A stretch of DNA of 64,000 nt, taken from contig CAZIXF010000005.1 in NCBI GenBank assembly GCA_964543195.1, forward strand, positions 59,215-123,214, given 5' to 3'. This stretch comes from JAGTVG01 sp964543195 (GTDB lineage: Bacteria > Bacteroidota > Bacteroidia > Cytophagales > Cyclobacteriaceae). A model generated the notes under the pieces. It searched no databases. It saw nothing but the letters and a program-made list of their open reading frames with translations, and was not told where the DNA came from. Made by a program: the position numbers and the translations under genes. Shown here in pieces: positions 24,859-33,187 of the stretch. The stretch's first letter is position 1, and every line of letters begins with the position of its first letter.

Positions 24859-25977
24859 ATGAATAAATCCATGTTAAATAACAAGAAGTTCAAGTATACG
24901 GTTCAGGATAATACCCTTTATCTTAAAAATACCCTGGTTATCCACGATATAGAAAGTTTCTTAAAGGAGGTACCCGGCCAGCTTGAAAGTGATTCCCGTA
25001 CAACAATAACCATTGATTTCAGTAATCTTGAAGAAATAGACAGTGCCGGAGTAACCGCCCTAAACTATTTAAAAGAAATCCTGGAAAAGAATAATGTGAA
25101 GGTGACATTCAAAAATGCATCTGAATCAGTACAGCATAAGCTCGATATATTTTCATATGAAAAAACCGGAACCGATAAAACACCAGAAAAAGAATCCTTG
25201 TTTGAGTGGATAGGGGAAGGCACGCTTTTTTTTATTAACGAATACCTGGTTAAGTTTTTTATCCTTTCGGCCAATGTATTTGTATGGTCGATAACCGATA
25301 TATTCAAGAGGAAATTTCAACGTAAGGGCGAATTTTATAACCAGGCGGTATTGATCGGTGTAAATGCAATATATATCGTGGCGACCATGTCATTTATAAT
25401 CGGCCTGGTACTGGCTCTTCAATCGGCTGCACAGCTGAGAAATCTGGGTGCCAACATATTTATAGTTGACCTTACGGTTATCGCCATGATGAGGGAAATG
25501 GGACCGTTGATAACAGCCATACTGGTTGCCGGGAGAAGCGGCTCGGCCATTGCAGCTGAGATTGCTACCATGCAAGTAACCGCTGAACTTGATGCCTTAA
25601 AAACCATGGCGTTGCATCCCGTACGTTTCGTAGTCATACCTAAGTTGCATGGAAGCCTGGTCACCATGCCGTTTCTCACTGTCCTGGCTAATGTATTTGG
25701 AATTCTGGGGGGCATGTTTATTGCCTATTATTATCTCGATATCAGTCCGGGTACGTTTATCAGCCGGATGGAAGAATCACTGTATAACCGTGACATCCTG
25801 ATTGGGGTATTTAAAAGCCTTATTTATGCAAGCCTTATAGTATTAACGGGAAGCTTCTTCGGTCTCCGGGTAAAACAAGGAGCAGAAGGGGTTGGAAAAG
25901 TTACTACCACAGCGGTAGTGGTGGCCATAAGTCTGGTAATCATCGCAGACAGTATTATGGGCCTGTTCTTTTATTAA
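24859..25977 (+). CDS. STAS-MlaE fusion: lipid ABC transporter permease
   Basis: The 372-residue protein joins an N-terminal STAS domain (about 12-100; ITIDFSNLEEIDSAGVTALNYL) to a MlaE permease (about 115-372). The permease part shows IGLVLALQSAAQLRNLGANIFIVDL, the conserved MREMGPLITAILVAGRSGSAIAAEI loop that contacts the ATPase, and VTTTAVVVAISLVIIADSIMG. In E. coli the STAS protein MlaB is a separate subunit bound to MlaF, so this fusion builds that regulator into the permease. The gene sits 35 bases after the lipoprotein and 10 before the ATPase. Confidence 0.9.
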   Translation: MNKSMLNNKKFKYTVQDNTLYLKNTLVIHDIESFLKEVPGQLESDSRTTITIDFSNLEEIDSAGVTALNYLKEILEKNNVKVTFKNASESVQHKLDIFSYEKTGTDKTPEKESLFEWIGEGTLFFINEYLVKFFILSANVFVWSITDIFKRKFQRKGEFYNQAVLIGVNAIYIVATMSFIIGLVLALQSAAQLRNLGANIFIVDLTVIAMMREMGPLITAILVAGRSGSAIAAEIATMQVTAELDALKTMALHPVRFVVIPKLHGSLVTMPFLTVLANVFGILGGMFIAYYYLDISPGTFISRMEESLYNRDILIGVFKSLIYASLIVLTGSFFGLRVKQGAEGVGKVTTTAVVVAISLVIIADSIMGLFFY

Positions 25978-25987
25978 ACCTGGTATC

Positions 25988-26749
25988 ATGTCATCGAAAA
26001 AAATAATTGAAGTAAGAAATCTGTCGGCAAGTTTTGATCAAATGCAGATATTGAAAAATATATCCTTTGATGTAAATGAAAAAGAAATCACAGTCATTAT
26101 AGGCGGTAGCGGTTCTGGCAAAACCACTGTATTGAGACATATTCTGGGGCTATATGATCTGCAGGAGGGAGACATTTCGATAATGGGTAAGAAGATAGAT
26201 GAACTGGAAGAAAGGGAACAAAAAAATTTTTATCTTCAGATGGGAGTTTTTTATCAGAATGGTGGCCTGTTGAACTCCTTGACCGTAGGTGAAAATGTGG
26301 GATTGCCCCTCGAACAGCATACAAATCTTAAAACGGATTTTATAAGAAGGATAGTCGAAATGAAATTAAACCTTGTGAACCTCCAAAATGTTCACGACCT
26401 TTTTCCTTCTCAACTGAGTGGTGGCATGCTTAAAAGGGCAGCCCTGGCCCGGGCCATTGTCATGGATCCCCCTCTGCTTTTCTGTGACGAACCGGGTGCC
26501 GGACTGGATCCGATCTCTCTTGCCGCGCTTGACAAGCTTATTCTTGAATTGAGGGATCAACTTGGAATTTCAATTGTGCTGATCACCCATGCGGTTTCAA
26601 GCATATTGCGCATTGCCGACAAGATCATATTTCTTGATCAGGGAGAAGTAATTTTTAAAGGAAGAATTGAAGAAGCCATTGATTCGGATAATCAACTGAT
26701 CCATGATTTTTTTGATAAGGCACAGATCAAGGCCGGCAACAATATATAA
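25988..26749 (+). CDS. MlaF-like ABC transporter ATP-binding protein
   Basis: Cytosolic ATPase of 253 residues that powers the MCE system. Motifs: Walker A GGSGSGKTT, Q-loop region YQNGGLLNSLTVGENV, signature LSGGMLKRAALARA, Walker B LLFCDEPGAGLDP and the H-loop LITHAVS. The second position after the signature Gly-Gly being Met and the PGAGLD form are usual for MlaF. It is the last gene of the operon; no MlaC-type periplasmic shuttle or MlaA gene follows, consistent with a tube-type path rather than a soluble shuttle. Confidence 0.9.
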   Translation: MSSKKIIEVRNLSASFDQMQILKNISFDVNEKEITVIIGGSGSGKTTVLRHILGLYDLQEGDISIMGKKIDELEEREQKNFYLQMGVFYQNGGLLNSLTVGENVGLPLEQHTNLKTDFIRRIVEMKLNLVNLQNVHDLFPSQLSGGMLKRAALARAIVMDPPLLFCDEPGAGLDPISLAALDKLILELRDQLGISIVLITHAVSSILRIADKIIFLDQGEVIFKGRIEEAIDSDNQLIHDFFDKAQIKAGNNI

Positions 26750-26841
26750 AACCCGTAAATTGAAAAACCTAATGCCTTTTAATTGGTTAATATGTTGAGT
26801 ATTTTATATTTTTTAGCAGGTTGATAAAAAAAAATAATCAA

Positions 26842-27561
26842 ATGAGAGATATTAAAAATAAAGTAGCGTTAATTACCGGCGGAAGTAAAGGCATTGGTTT
26901 TGGTATTGCCGAATCCCTGATAAAGGAAGGCCTTCATGTTGCCATTACCAGCCGTAATCAGTCTGCTGCAGATCAAGCTGCGGAAAAACTGAATAATTCG
27001 GGAAATGGAGAAGCCCTGGGCATTGAAGCGGATGTGAGGAACAGGAAAGCACAGGAACAAAGTGTGAAAAAGGTAGTTGAAAAATGGGGAAAGCTGGATG
27101 TGCTGGTAGCGAATGCAGGACTTGGGCATTTCGGATCTATCGAGGAGCTTACGGATGAACAATGGAATGAAACGATTGATACAAACCTGACAGGTGTTTT
27201 CAACAGCATTAAGGCTTCGATAAGTGAATTAAAAAAGTCAAAAGGTTATATCATAACCATAGCCAGTCTTGCCGGCACCAATTTTTTCCCGGGTGGTTCT
27301 GCCTACAATGCAAGTAAATTCGGACTTGTCGGATTTACCCAGGCTGTGATGCTGGACCTTCGTCTTGAAGGGATTAATGTTTCCACGATCATGCCAGGTT
27401 CGGTTGCCACTTATTTTAACAATCATGAACCGGCTCCTTCGGATTCATGGAAAATTCAGATAGAGGATCTTGGAGAGATAGTGGCAGATCTTCTGAAGAT
27501 CCATCCAAGGACTCTTCCGAGTAAGATCGAGGTAAGGCCTTCACAGCCTCCGAAAAAATGA
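26842..27561 (+). CDS. SDR-family NAD(P)-dependent oxidoreductase
   Basis: The 239-residue classical short-chain dehydrogenase has the nucleotide motif ITGGSKGIGFG, the NAG motif VANAGLGHFG, the active-site Ser in ITIASLAG and Tyr155-x-x-x-Lys159 (YNASK). ATG 26842 is chosen over an upstream TTG at 26821. The motif set resembles 3-ketoacyl-ACP reductase-like SDRs, but the substrate cannot be told. It is convergent with the sugar isomerase gene; a 12-base palindrome lies between them. Confidence 0.88.
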   Translation: MRDIKNKVALITGGSKGIGFGIAESLIKEGLHVAITSRNQSAADQAAEKLNNSGNGEALGIEADVRNRKAQEQSVKKVVEKWGKLDVLVANAGLGHFGSIEELTDEQWNETIDTNLTGVFNSIKASISELKKSKGYIITIASLAGTNFFPGGSAYNASKFGLVGFTQAVMLDLRLEGINVSTIMPGSVATYFNNHEPAPSDSWKIQIEDLGEIVADLLKIHPRTLPSKIEVRPSQPPKK

Positions 27562-27712
27562 TCGTGTCTAATCGGGATGGACGGGTAATTTGCAGTATCC
27601 TGATCAGGAGCCCTGAATTAGGCTGTCTGGGTGTTCCGGGCGAAGTTTCAGTTTCCGGGGAATGAAGTTTTTCTGACTTAACCGCACTGAGCTTTTGATC
27701 AAAAAGAGCATC

Positions 27713-28636
27713 TTATCCGCGAACCTCGTTTACCAGAACTTTCATTTTTGCAAGCCCCGTTTCGGCCACCTTAAAAGCGTCCTGTTTCCAGTAATCACGA
27801 TTGAAAAGTTCAAGTGACAATACTTTTGTCCCACCCATTCGATCGAGGGATTTGAATATTTTACGCATAGGAGCCACGCCGTCGCCCGGATAGACCCTGT
27901 CTGCATCAGTTTGTTCGCCCCGTGGAATATCAGCCGGGAAATCGTTCATATGGAACACTTCGATCATCTTACCGTTGATCATATCCAGTGACTCAAAGCC
28001 CGATCCGCCCCTGAACATATGATACACATCGGATAGCATCCGGGCATCCGGATCATTGGTAAGTGCACAGATCATCATCGACTGGCCAATATGGAAAAGG
28101 GCAGGAGAGGCTCCCCAGAACTCGAGCTGCGGCATAACACCGGTCGACCGGCCCAGTTCAAGTAACTGGCTATATTTTTCACCTGCCCGGAAGAGGTCAA
28201 CTAGCTCCTTTACACCGGCAGCCGGCGCAGCAATCCGTTCACAACCCAGGGCAGCCATTATCTCCATCTCGCTTTTCATCTGCTCAAATCCTTTCCTACT
28301 TTCATTTTCATCTCCGGATAGCCAGGGTGCGAATCCAATGGCACTTTCGACCTTTATTTTTTGGTCATCGATATGTTTTTTAAGCTTTTTTAAAGAATTT
28401 CCATCATCCATGTATTTTTGGATATCCCTTATCCAGAGTTCAATGCCGTTGTATCCTGCCCGACCGGCTATTTCAATATAACGCAACAACCCGGGATCCT
28501 GCCCACTTATGGTACTTGTATTCAGGCAATACCGGAATTTGGTTTCGGGTTTTGAAGTTTTGGAGATGGCCTGTCCGGAAAGAAATAAACCGGTTGCAGA
28601 TGCGCCGGTAAGTTTAATTAATTGTCTCCTGTTCAT
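27713..28636 (-). CDS. Tat-exported sugar phosphate isomerase/epimerase-like TIM-barrel protein
   Basis: The 307-residue protein (ATG at 28636) starts with a twin-arginine signal MNRRQLIKLTGASATG, then an AP-endonuclease-2-type TIM barrel. Visible landmarks are YNGIELWIRDI, a central AAPAAGV, LLELGRSTGVMPQLEFWGA with the metal-ligand Glu, DVYHMFRGG with Asp-His, HMNDFP and a final LSLELFNRDYW. These Glu, Asp and His residues are the divalent-metal ligands of the fold. Exported members are common in Bacteroidota and often act on sugar derivatives, but the substrate here is unknown. An ATG 63 bases upstream would bury the Tat motif and is rejected. Confidence 0.85.
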   Translation of the reverse strand: MNRRQLIKLTGASATGLFLSGQAISKTSKPETKFRYCLNTSTISGQDPGLLRYIEIAGRAGYNGIELWIRDIQKYMDDGNSLKKLKKHIDDQKIKVESAIGFAPWLSGDENESRKGFEQMKSEMEIMAALGCERIAAPAAGVKELVDLFRAGEKYSQLLELGRSTGVMPQLEFWGASPALFHIGQSMMICALTNDPDARMLSDVYHMFRGGSGFESLDMINGKMIEVFHMNDFPADIPRGEQTDADRVYPGDGVAPMRKIFKSLDRMGGTKVLSLELFNRDYWKQDAFKVAETGLAKMKVLVNEVRG

Positions 28637-28779
28637 AAAAATTTTATTCGATTTTAGAAATCGGATAGCTTTTATAGAAAAAAAATTATATGCCGGCAAT
28701 GAACCTTTACAGAAATTTTTCTATCGGTTGTATTATTTTACCGTGTTTGATATTACCGAATTTATTGAATCGGCCTGAA

Positions 28780-28971
28780 TTATTGCAGTTTAACATTGAT
28801 AGCATTCAAGCCTTTTTCACCTTCGGCCAGATCGAATGTAACGGCATCATTTTCCTTGATCCTGTCTACCAGGCCGGTTTTATGGACGAAATATTCCTTT
28901 TCATCACTTTCATCAATGATGAATCCAAATCCTCTTACCTCGTCAAAGAATTTTACAGTTCCTTTATTCAT
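28780..28971 (-). CDS. Cold-shock domain protein (Csp)
   Basis: The 63-residue single-domain nucleic-acid chaperone has RNP1 RGFGFI and RNP2 YFVHKT, with Trp-less start MNKGTVKFFDE. It differs from the second Csp gene at 32514 mainly in loop residues but shares the tail EKGLNAINV. It binds single-stranded RNA or DNA and melts secondary structure. It stands alone between the isomerase gene and the 601-codon gene. Confidence 0.92.
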   Translation of the reverse strand: MNKGTVKFFDEVRGFGFIIDESDEKEYFVHKTGLVDRIKENDAVTFDLAEGEKGLNAINVKLQ

Positions 28972-29037
28972 GAAATTTATAATTAATTGGTAAATGGAAT
29001 AATCCTAATTATTTTATTAATTGTTTTTAGTATAAAT

Positions 29038-30843
29038 TCAGGATAATATCTCTTCAGGCTGAATTTCTTTTATTTCATTTTTCAACTGTTTCATGTCCTG
29101 CACTTCCTCAATTTCCTTTCCACTGATCCGATTGATATTTTTTATGAAAAGTTTTTCGTAATAATGGATCCCATCCATCAGGTTATTTCTGAATTCTTTT
29201 AATTTTTTTATTTCAGCCCCATATTCATGTGTTTTCACATTATTCAATAAATCTTTAAAATAGTTTACATACAGGGACAATTCTTTTATAAACATATTAG
29301 GCCGGTCCTTCCTCTCTAATATTGATTTCCTTCCATAAATATGATCCACCATTGATTTTAAATCAATTTTCTTTGTAAAATAAGCAATATTAGGACCGGG
29401 ACATATGGAAAATGATGGAACTTCTCCTTTCTTTTTATGTTTGATCCTGGCCATGGCCGTATCACTGAGTCCCAGGCAGAGACAGGCCTTTTCAGTAATT
29501 TTTTTAAACTCGATCGCATATTCCCGGGCATTAAGGTCCTTTTCTGACAACTGATTGAGCTTTTGTTTTTGATAGTTTTTCGAAGCAGTGCATAAGGGGC
29601 GATCTGTAAATTCCGTGGAACTGATGAGCAATTGCTTGGGACATGTGCTGCCCGGTCTGCCTTCAGAAATCAACCTTTGTTTATCCAGATCTTTTGTGTT
29701 TCCCCGGACATTGTTAAAAGGCACGCCAAGCGGAGATATCTTACTGAGATACAGATCTTCTTCTTTTGCCTCTGCTATTAACCGGAGGCTATCCTCTTCA
29801 ATATTAACTACATCCGGGACAAGAAGAAAGGGTGAGCCCCATCCCACAGAATCCACTCCGTAATAATTCAATAAAAAGGAATGTTCCTTGTCAGTACCTA
29901 CTCCTCCCTGGGCCGTAACGTTAAAATTCAATGGGGCTCCGGGAATCGTTTTTTGCTTGTTCTTTAATGCATTCCTCAGGATCTCATTCATCTCGGCAGT
30001 CAACTCTTTCCGGGAATTCTTAAATTCCTCAAGAATGGGCCCCATTAATAAACCATTTGTGGCAAATGCGTGCCCGCCACAATTCAATCCTGATTCAATT
30101 CTGAACTCCGATACCCACAGACCTTTTTTTGCCAGAAACTTTCCCTGTATAAGCGCCGACCGGTAGTCGCTTACCTTCAGGACAATCTTTTTCTTGATAA
30201 AGCCATTATCATCCGGATAAAAATCATCGAAATTTTCAATATATCCGTATAATCTCGGATTCATCCCCGCTGAAAAAATTACGGATGAGGTTAAATCACT
30301 TTCTGCATACCCCCGAAGTGCAGCGGCAGCATCATTATATTCATAAGGAAGTTTTTCATTTTTAAAATAATTTTCCTTATCAACCTTGGTCATGATATTG
30401 ACATCAATACTTCCCAGTGGAAGATGTTTCCTTATCCATTCCTGTAGATCTTCTTTTACTGTATTATTCTTCAAATAAGATTCTAACTGGACCTTGATCT
30501 CCGAAAAATCAGGTAATAACTCAATATATTCCCTTATCTCATCTTCTTTCTCATGAACAGAGTCAACTAAATTATCATATTTTTCCCTGACAATTGTATT
30601 TACAAGATTCAAATAGGCTGTAATCCGATTTGCCCTGAAATCTTCGATTTTATTATTTATTTCATTATAAGGGATCTGAAATTTCCGGGAATAAAATGCC
30701 CTCATATTTTCAATCAGAATATCATCCACGATCGATATTACTGAAGATATTCCGAGATGAGCCACTTTAACCGGTGTATCTATTGTATAACCTGTTCCCA
30801 TTACCGGAATGTGAAATGTATGTAGCTGGAATTCTTCTGTCAT
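29038..30843 (-). CDS. Conserved protein of unknown function, possible FMN/TIM-barrel enzyme (nitronate-monooxygenase-like)
   Basis: I do not recognise a named family for this 601-residue cytosolic protein. It has no signal or membrane helix. The N-terminus has IPVMGTGYTIDTPVKVAHLGISSVIS, a start like TIM-barrel flavoenzymes. The middle carries GLNCGGHAF (Gly256-Gly257-His258) and later GGVGTDKEH (313-321) with VGWGSPFLLVP. The spacing of a GGH loop and a GG(I/V)GT phosphate-binding-type loop recalls nitronate monooxygenase and enoyl reductase II. Several cysteines (Cys401, Cys418, a CLC near 455 and an ICPGP near 483) could bind a metal cluster. A helical tail closes the protein. The gene is monocistronic and lies between two cold-shock genes. 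Confidence 0.6.
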   Translation of the reverse strand: MTEEFQLHTFHIPVMGTGYTIDTPVKVAHLGISSVISIVDDILIENMRAFYSRKFQIPYNEINNKIEDFRANRITAYLNLVNTIVREKYDNLVDSVHEKEDEIREYIELLPDFSEIKVQLESYLKNNTVKEDLQEWIRKHLPLGSIDVNIMTKVDKENYFKNEKLPYEYNDAAAALRGYAESDLTSSVIFSAGMNPRLYGYIENFDDFYPDDNGFIKKKIVLKVSDYRSALIQGKFLAKKGLWVSEFRIESGLNCGGHAFATNGLLMGPILEEFKNSRKELTAEMNEILRNALKNKQKTIPGAPLNFNVTAQGGVGTDKEHSFLLNYYGVDSVGWGSPFLLVPDVVNIEEDSLRLIAEAKEEDLYLSKISPLGVPFNNVRGNTKDLDKQRLISEGRPGSTCPKQLLISSTEFTDRPLCTASKNYQKQKLNQLSEKDLNAREYAIEFKKITEKACLCLGLSDTAMARIKHKKKGEVPSFSICPGPNIAYFTKKIDLKSMVDHIYGRKSILERKDRPNMFIKELSLYVNYFKDLLNNVKTHEYGAEIKKLKEFRNNLMDGIHYYEKLFIKNINRISGKEIEEVQDMKQLKNEIKEIQPEEILS

Positions 30844-31010
30844 ATTATATTAAAAATTTTATAATTTGCACTAAGATAATATAAGAGGGGAAAAATGGGG
30901 CGGCCTGTTGTAATTTTTTTTAATAAATAAAATATGGATTTAAACCCCTGTCTTGATGATAAAATGAAATTCTCCTCAGGTATCTTATATTTTTTTCTCT
31001 AAATCAAGTC

Positions 31011-31214
31011 TTATTTTTTTGCTTTGGTCACTTTTCCATTTTCTATTTTCCCTATGTAATGCACATCATAGACCTTTTCGTATTGCGCAATGGCCCTTTT
31101 TATTTGTTCGTAAGTATCTCGCTGAATTTTGATACCTGAAGTTGCACCCAGATTTCGTACTTCAATATAATATCCGTCTTTCAGATTAACTTTTGTTGTT
31201 GCAGGTCTTGCCAT
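31011..31214 (-). CDS. Conserved small hypothetical protein, 67 residues
   Basis: A 67-residue soluble basic protein starting MARPATTKVNLKDGYYIEVRN and containing SGIKIQRDTYEQIKRAIAQYEK, predicted as a short beta hairpin followed by a helix and another strand (VHYIGKIENGKV). Similar small proteins with the MARP...KTN...SGIKI pattern are common hypotheticals in Bacteroidota. The basic charge and the R/K-rich start would suit nucleic-acid binding, but this is inference only. Confidence 0.75.
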   Translation of the reverse strand: MARPATTKVNLKDGYYIEVRNLGATSGIKIQRDTYEQIKRAIAQYEKVYDVHYIGKIENGKVTKAKK

Positions 31215-31272
31215 TTTTATAATACTGTTTTATTTAAAATAAAAGTTTCAGGTGTTGGAATATGATTCTCTC

Positions 31273-31527
31273 TAACCTATCCCGGCTTGCAAAAAAGGAC
31301 CAATTGATAAAAAGGCCGGATCTTTTTTGCAAATTGATATGCCTCTCCAATGTTTATTTCACATAATTACTCATCGGTTAATACTGATTTTTTGATTTAG
31401 GGAGAACGCATCAATCTGTGGGATATATTAATTATCTTATAAATATAATGAATTTTTTAATAAAAAATGCATAAAAGCAGGAATAAAAGGGCAATTCATT
31501 CCATTAACAATTTTTAACCTATCCCGG
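31273..31527. repeat. 13-base direct repeat TAACCTATCCCGG, two copies 242 bases apart
   Basis: Exact copies at 31273-31285 and 31515-31527 bracket an AT-rich 229-base segment. The second copy is 14 bases beyond the stop codon of the methyltransferase gene. The arrangement could be a target duplication of a lost element, a recombination scar or a shared binding site. No transposase remnant is seen inside. Confidence 0.5.
31287..31332. terminator. Possible bidirectional terminator (A-tract / T-tract inverted repeat)
   Basis: Arms TTGCAAAAAAGGACC (31287-31301) and GGATCTTTTTTGCAA (31318-31332) pair with two mismatches around a 16-base loop. The A-tract before and T-tract after the short GC part make a hairpin that would read as an intrinsic terminator on either strand. 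It sits upstream of the 67-residue-protein gene and could end transcripts of the upstream methyltransferase gene. Confidence 0.45.
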
Positions 31528-31541
31528 ATCATGAATCCTGG

Positions 31542-32339
31542 TCAGATCTTCCTGCTGATGCTTAACAGATGCTTTGAACAGTGCACCATTCCCGGTTCTT
31601 CACAATATTTTAATATAAACCGGCACCAGGCATCCTGCAGTTTTTTATCCATTTTATGATATAATTCGAATCGTTCTCCAAAAATGCCTTCACAACCGAC
31701 CAGATGAACAGGGGTTAAGCCACTTTCTTTAATGAGCGGTACGATTTCTGCAGGCAGGGAAAAATAAGCGTTGGTAAAATAAGCCGTTCCTTCAACAAAA
31801 TTCTGGTCTGAACCTCTCTGCCAGAGCATTTCAGCCCCTTCCTTTTTAAATATGCCCCTGGGGTTATTTTTCAATCCATATACCAGGGCCTGGGTACGAT
31901 TCATGAAACCAGAATAAACATATCCTCCGTCTTTCACGTGATTGAAAGCTTTTCGTAATAAAGCCAGTCTTTTTTCTTTTTCCGGATAATGATAAAGAGG
32001 CCCGAGTAACAGGATGGCGTCCCATGTTTCACTGGACCAGATCCCGCTGGCCAATGCATCTTCCCGGTCAGTTGATAAGATCATGGAATGATCACCGAGC
32101 CGGTCCAGTGTGATTTCCAGGTTTTTTTCTGCCAGATCGTTTAATCCCAGCTTATATCCTGCTTTCACCAATTCCATGGCATACCGCCCTGTCCCACAGG
32201 CAATATCCAGGATTTTTCCACCCTGTGGTATGTATTTCCCGATATAATGAAGGGTAATAGGCAACTCGAAGGCATGATATAATAATCGTTCATCCTCTTC
32301 ACTGATATGCTCATTGTAATATTTCCTGACTTTTGACAT
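31542..32339 (-). CDS. Class I SAM-dependent methyltransferase
   Basis: The 265-residue cytosolic protein has the SAM motif ILDIACGTGRYAMEL (about 40-54), the acidic LNDLAEKNLEIT, and WDAILLLGPLYHYPEKEKRL. It resembles UbiE/Methyltransf_25-type enzymes acting on small molecules. The N-terminal YYNEHISEEDERL and C-terminal extension are those of a common stand-alone methyltransferase annotated without substrate. It is divergent from the second cold-shock gene. Confidence 0.88.
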   Translation of the reverse strand: MSKVRKYYNEHISEEDERLLYHAFELPITLHYIGKYIPQGGKILDIACGTGRYAMELVKAGYKLGLNDLAEKNLEITLDRLGDHSMILSTDREDALASGIWSSETWDAILLLGPLYHYPEKEKRLALLRKAFNHVKDGGYVYSGFMNRTQALVYGLKNNPRGIFKKEGAEMLWQRGSDQNFVEGTAYFTNAYFSLPAEIVPLIKESGLTPVHLVGCEGIFGERFELYHKMDKKLQDAWCRFILKYCEEPGMVHCSKHLLSISRKI

Positions 32340-32513
32340 ATAAAAGGATTGTTAAAACATGAATTACTGTTTTCGTAGTATCCATGTATTCGGTTATAGA
32401 TTAAAAATAAAGAAGGACTTATTTTCAAAATTTATTTAATATTTTTTTTGTAAAGAGTGTATTATCCATTTAATTTCAACATATTTGTAGTTTAAAACTA
32501 ATATTAATGCCTA

Positions 32514-32708
32514 ATGAAAACAGGAACAGTAAAATTCTTTAATATTTCCAAAGGTTATGGATTTATTAAGCCCGATGATTCAAATGAGGATATTTTCGTC
32601 CATCAGACTGGTCTGATCGATGAGATCAAGGAAAATGATCAGGTTCAATATGAAGTTGAACAGGGGAAAAAAGGCCTCAATGCAATAAATGTTGAAGTGA
32701 TCCGTTAG
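32514..32708 (+). CDS. Cold-shock domain protein (Csp)
   Basis: The 64-residue single cold-shock domain has RNP1 KGYGFI and RNP2 IFVHQT, with the conserved Lys-Phe-Phe start MKTGTVKFFN. Its role is RNA chaperone activity in the cytosol. It is paralogous to the gene at 28780 and 3.5 kb away. A strong intrinsic terminator follows 32 bases after the stop, showing a monocistronic message. Confidence 0.92.
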   Translation: MKTGTVKFFNISKGYGFIKPDDSNEDIFVHQTGLIDEIKENDQVQYEVEQGKKGLNAINVEVIR

Positions 32709-32740
32709 TATAACGTAGCTATAAATTTTATTGTTGGGAG

Positions 32741-32771
32741 ACTATCCTGCGTTGCGGGATAGTTTTTTTTT
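32741..32771 (+). terminator. Rho-independent terminator of the cold-shock gene
   Basis: Stem ACTATCC / GGATAGT with an 8-9-base loop, followed directly by a run of nine T. It lies 32 bases after the csp stop. It is the clearest intrinsic terminator in the window. Confidence 0.85.
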
Positions 32772-32782
32772 ATTTTTATCAT

Positions 32783-33110
32783 TTACGAACCGGATTTCCC
32801 GGGAACTTTCAGGATAATAACTTCCCCGGATTCCGAATCATCCAATCCCGGGATAGTGATTATACCGGATACAAACCGTTCCACGGTCGCTGAACGCCGG
32901 TCCGTCTGGGATTTACATTTACTGGTCCCGGCCNNNNNNNNNNNNNNNNNNNNNNNNNNNNNNNNNNNNNNNNNNNNNNNNNNNNNNNNNNNNNNNNNNN
33001 NNNNNNNNNNNNNNNNNNNNNNNNNNNNNNNNNGTCCCGGCCTGGTTACTTCCCGGAGCAATAATCAACTCCAGGCTTGTGGCTTTGTTCGTATTTGACT
33101 TAACAAGCAC
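32783..33110 (-). CDS. Doubtful small ORF interrupted by the assembly gap
   Basis: On the minus strand a GTG at 33110 opens VLVKSNTNKATSLELI up to the gap, and on the far side a frame runs from AGTSKCKS to a TAA at 32783. The two edges of the gap share the 9 bases GTCCCGGCC. If they are one overlap, removing 109 bases puts both halves in one frame and gives a 72-residue protein without stops. No family is recognised, there is no ATG, and agreement of frames has a one-in-three chance, so this may be non-coding upstream DNA of the gene at 33188. Confidence 0.25.
32934..33033. other. Assembly gap of exactly 100 N
   Basis: One hundred N join two contigs. The left contig ends in GTCCCGGCC and the right one begins with the same GTCCCGGCC, so the true distance may be minus 9 bases rather than plus 100. 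The gap lies between the csp terminator and the large exported gene at 33188. Confidence 0.95.
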
Positions 33111-33187
33111 CGGGAAATAATTGCATTTGAAAAAGAGCGGTCATACTTTTATACACTAAATAAAATCAACCTTCAATTGAAACAAAA

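Larger units (their letters stand above)
31215..31541. other. Gene-free stretch holding a terminator-like inverted repeat and a 13-base direct repeat
   Basis: This stretch separates the 67-residue-protein gene from the methyltransferase gene, both on the minus strand. It contains an imperfect hairpin (31287-31332) and two copies of TAACCTATCCCGG (31273-31285 and 31515-31527). No coding remnant was recognised. Confidence 0.5.

Noticed and set aside
27693..27704. Palindrome TTTTGATCAAAA as terminator between convergent genes
   Set aside because: It has no GC stem and no loop of usable size.
31273..31527. Intact insertion sequence between the 13-base repeats
   Set aside because: The enclosed 229 bases have no ORF, no transposase remnant and no terminal inverted repeats at their edges.
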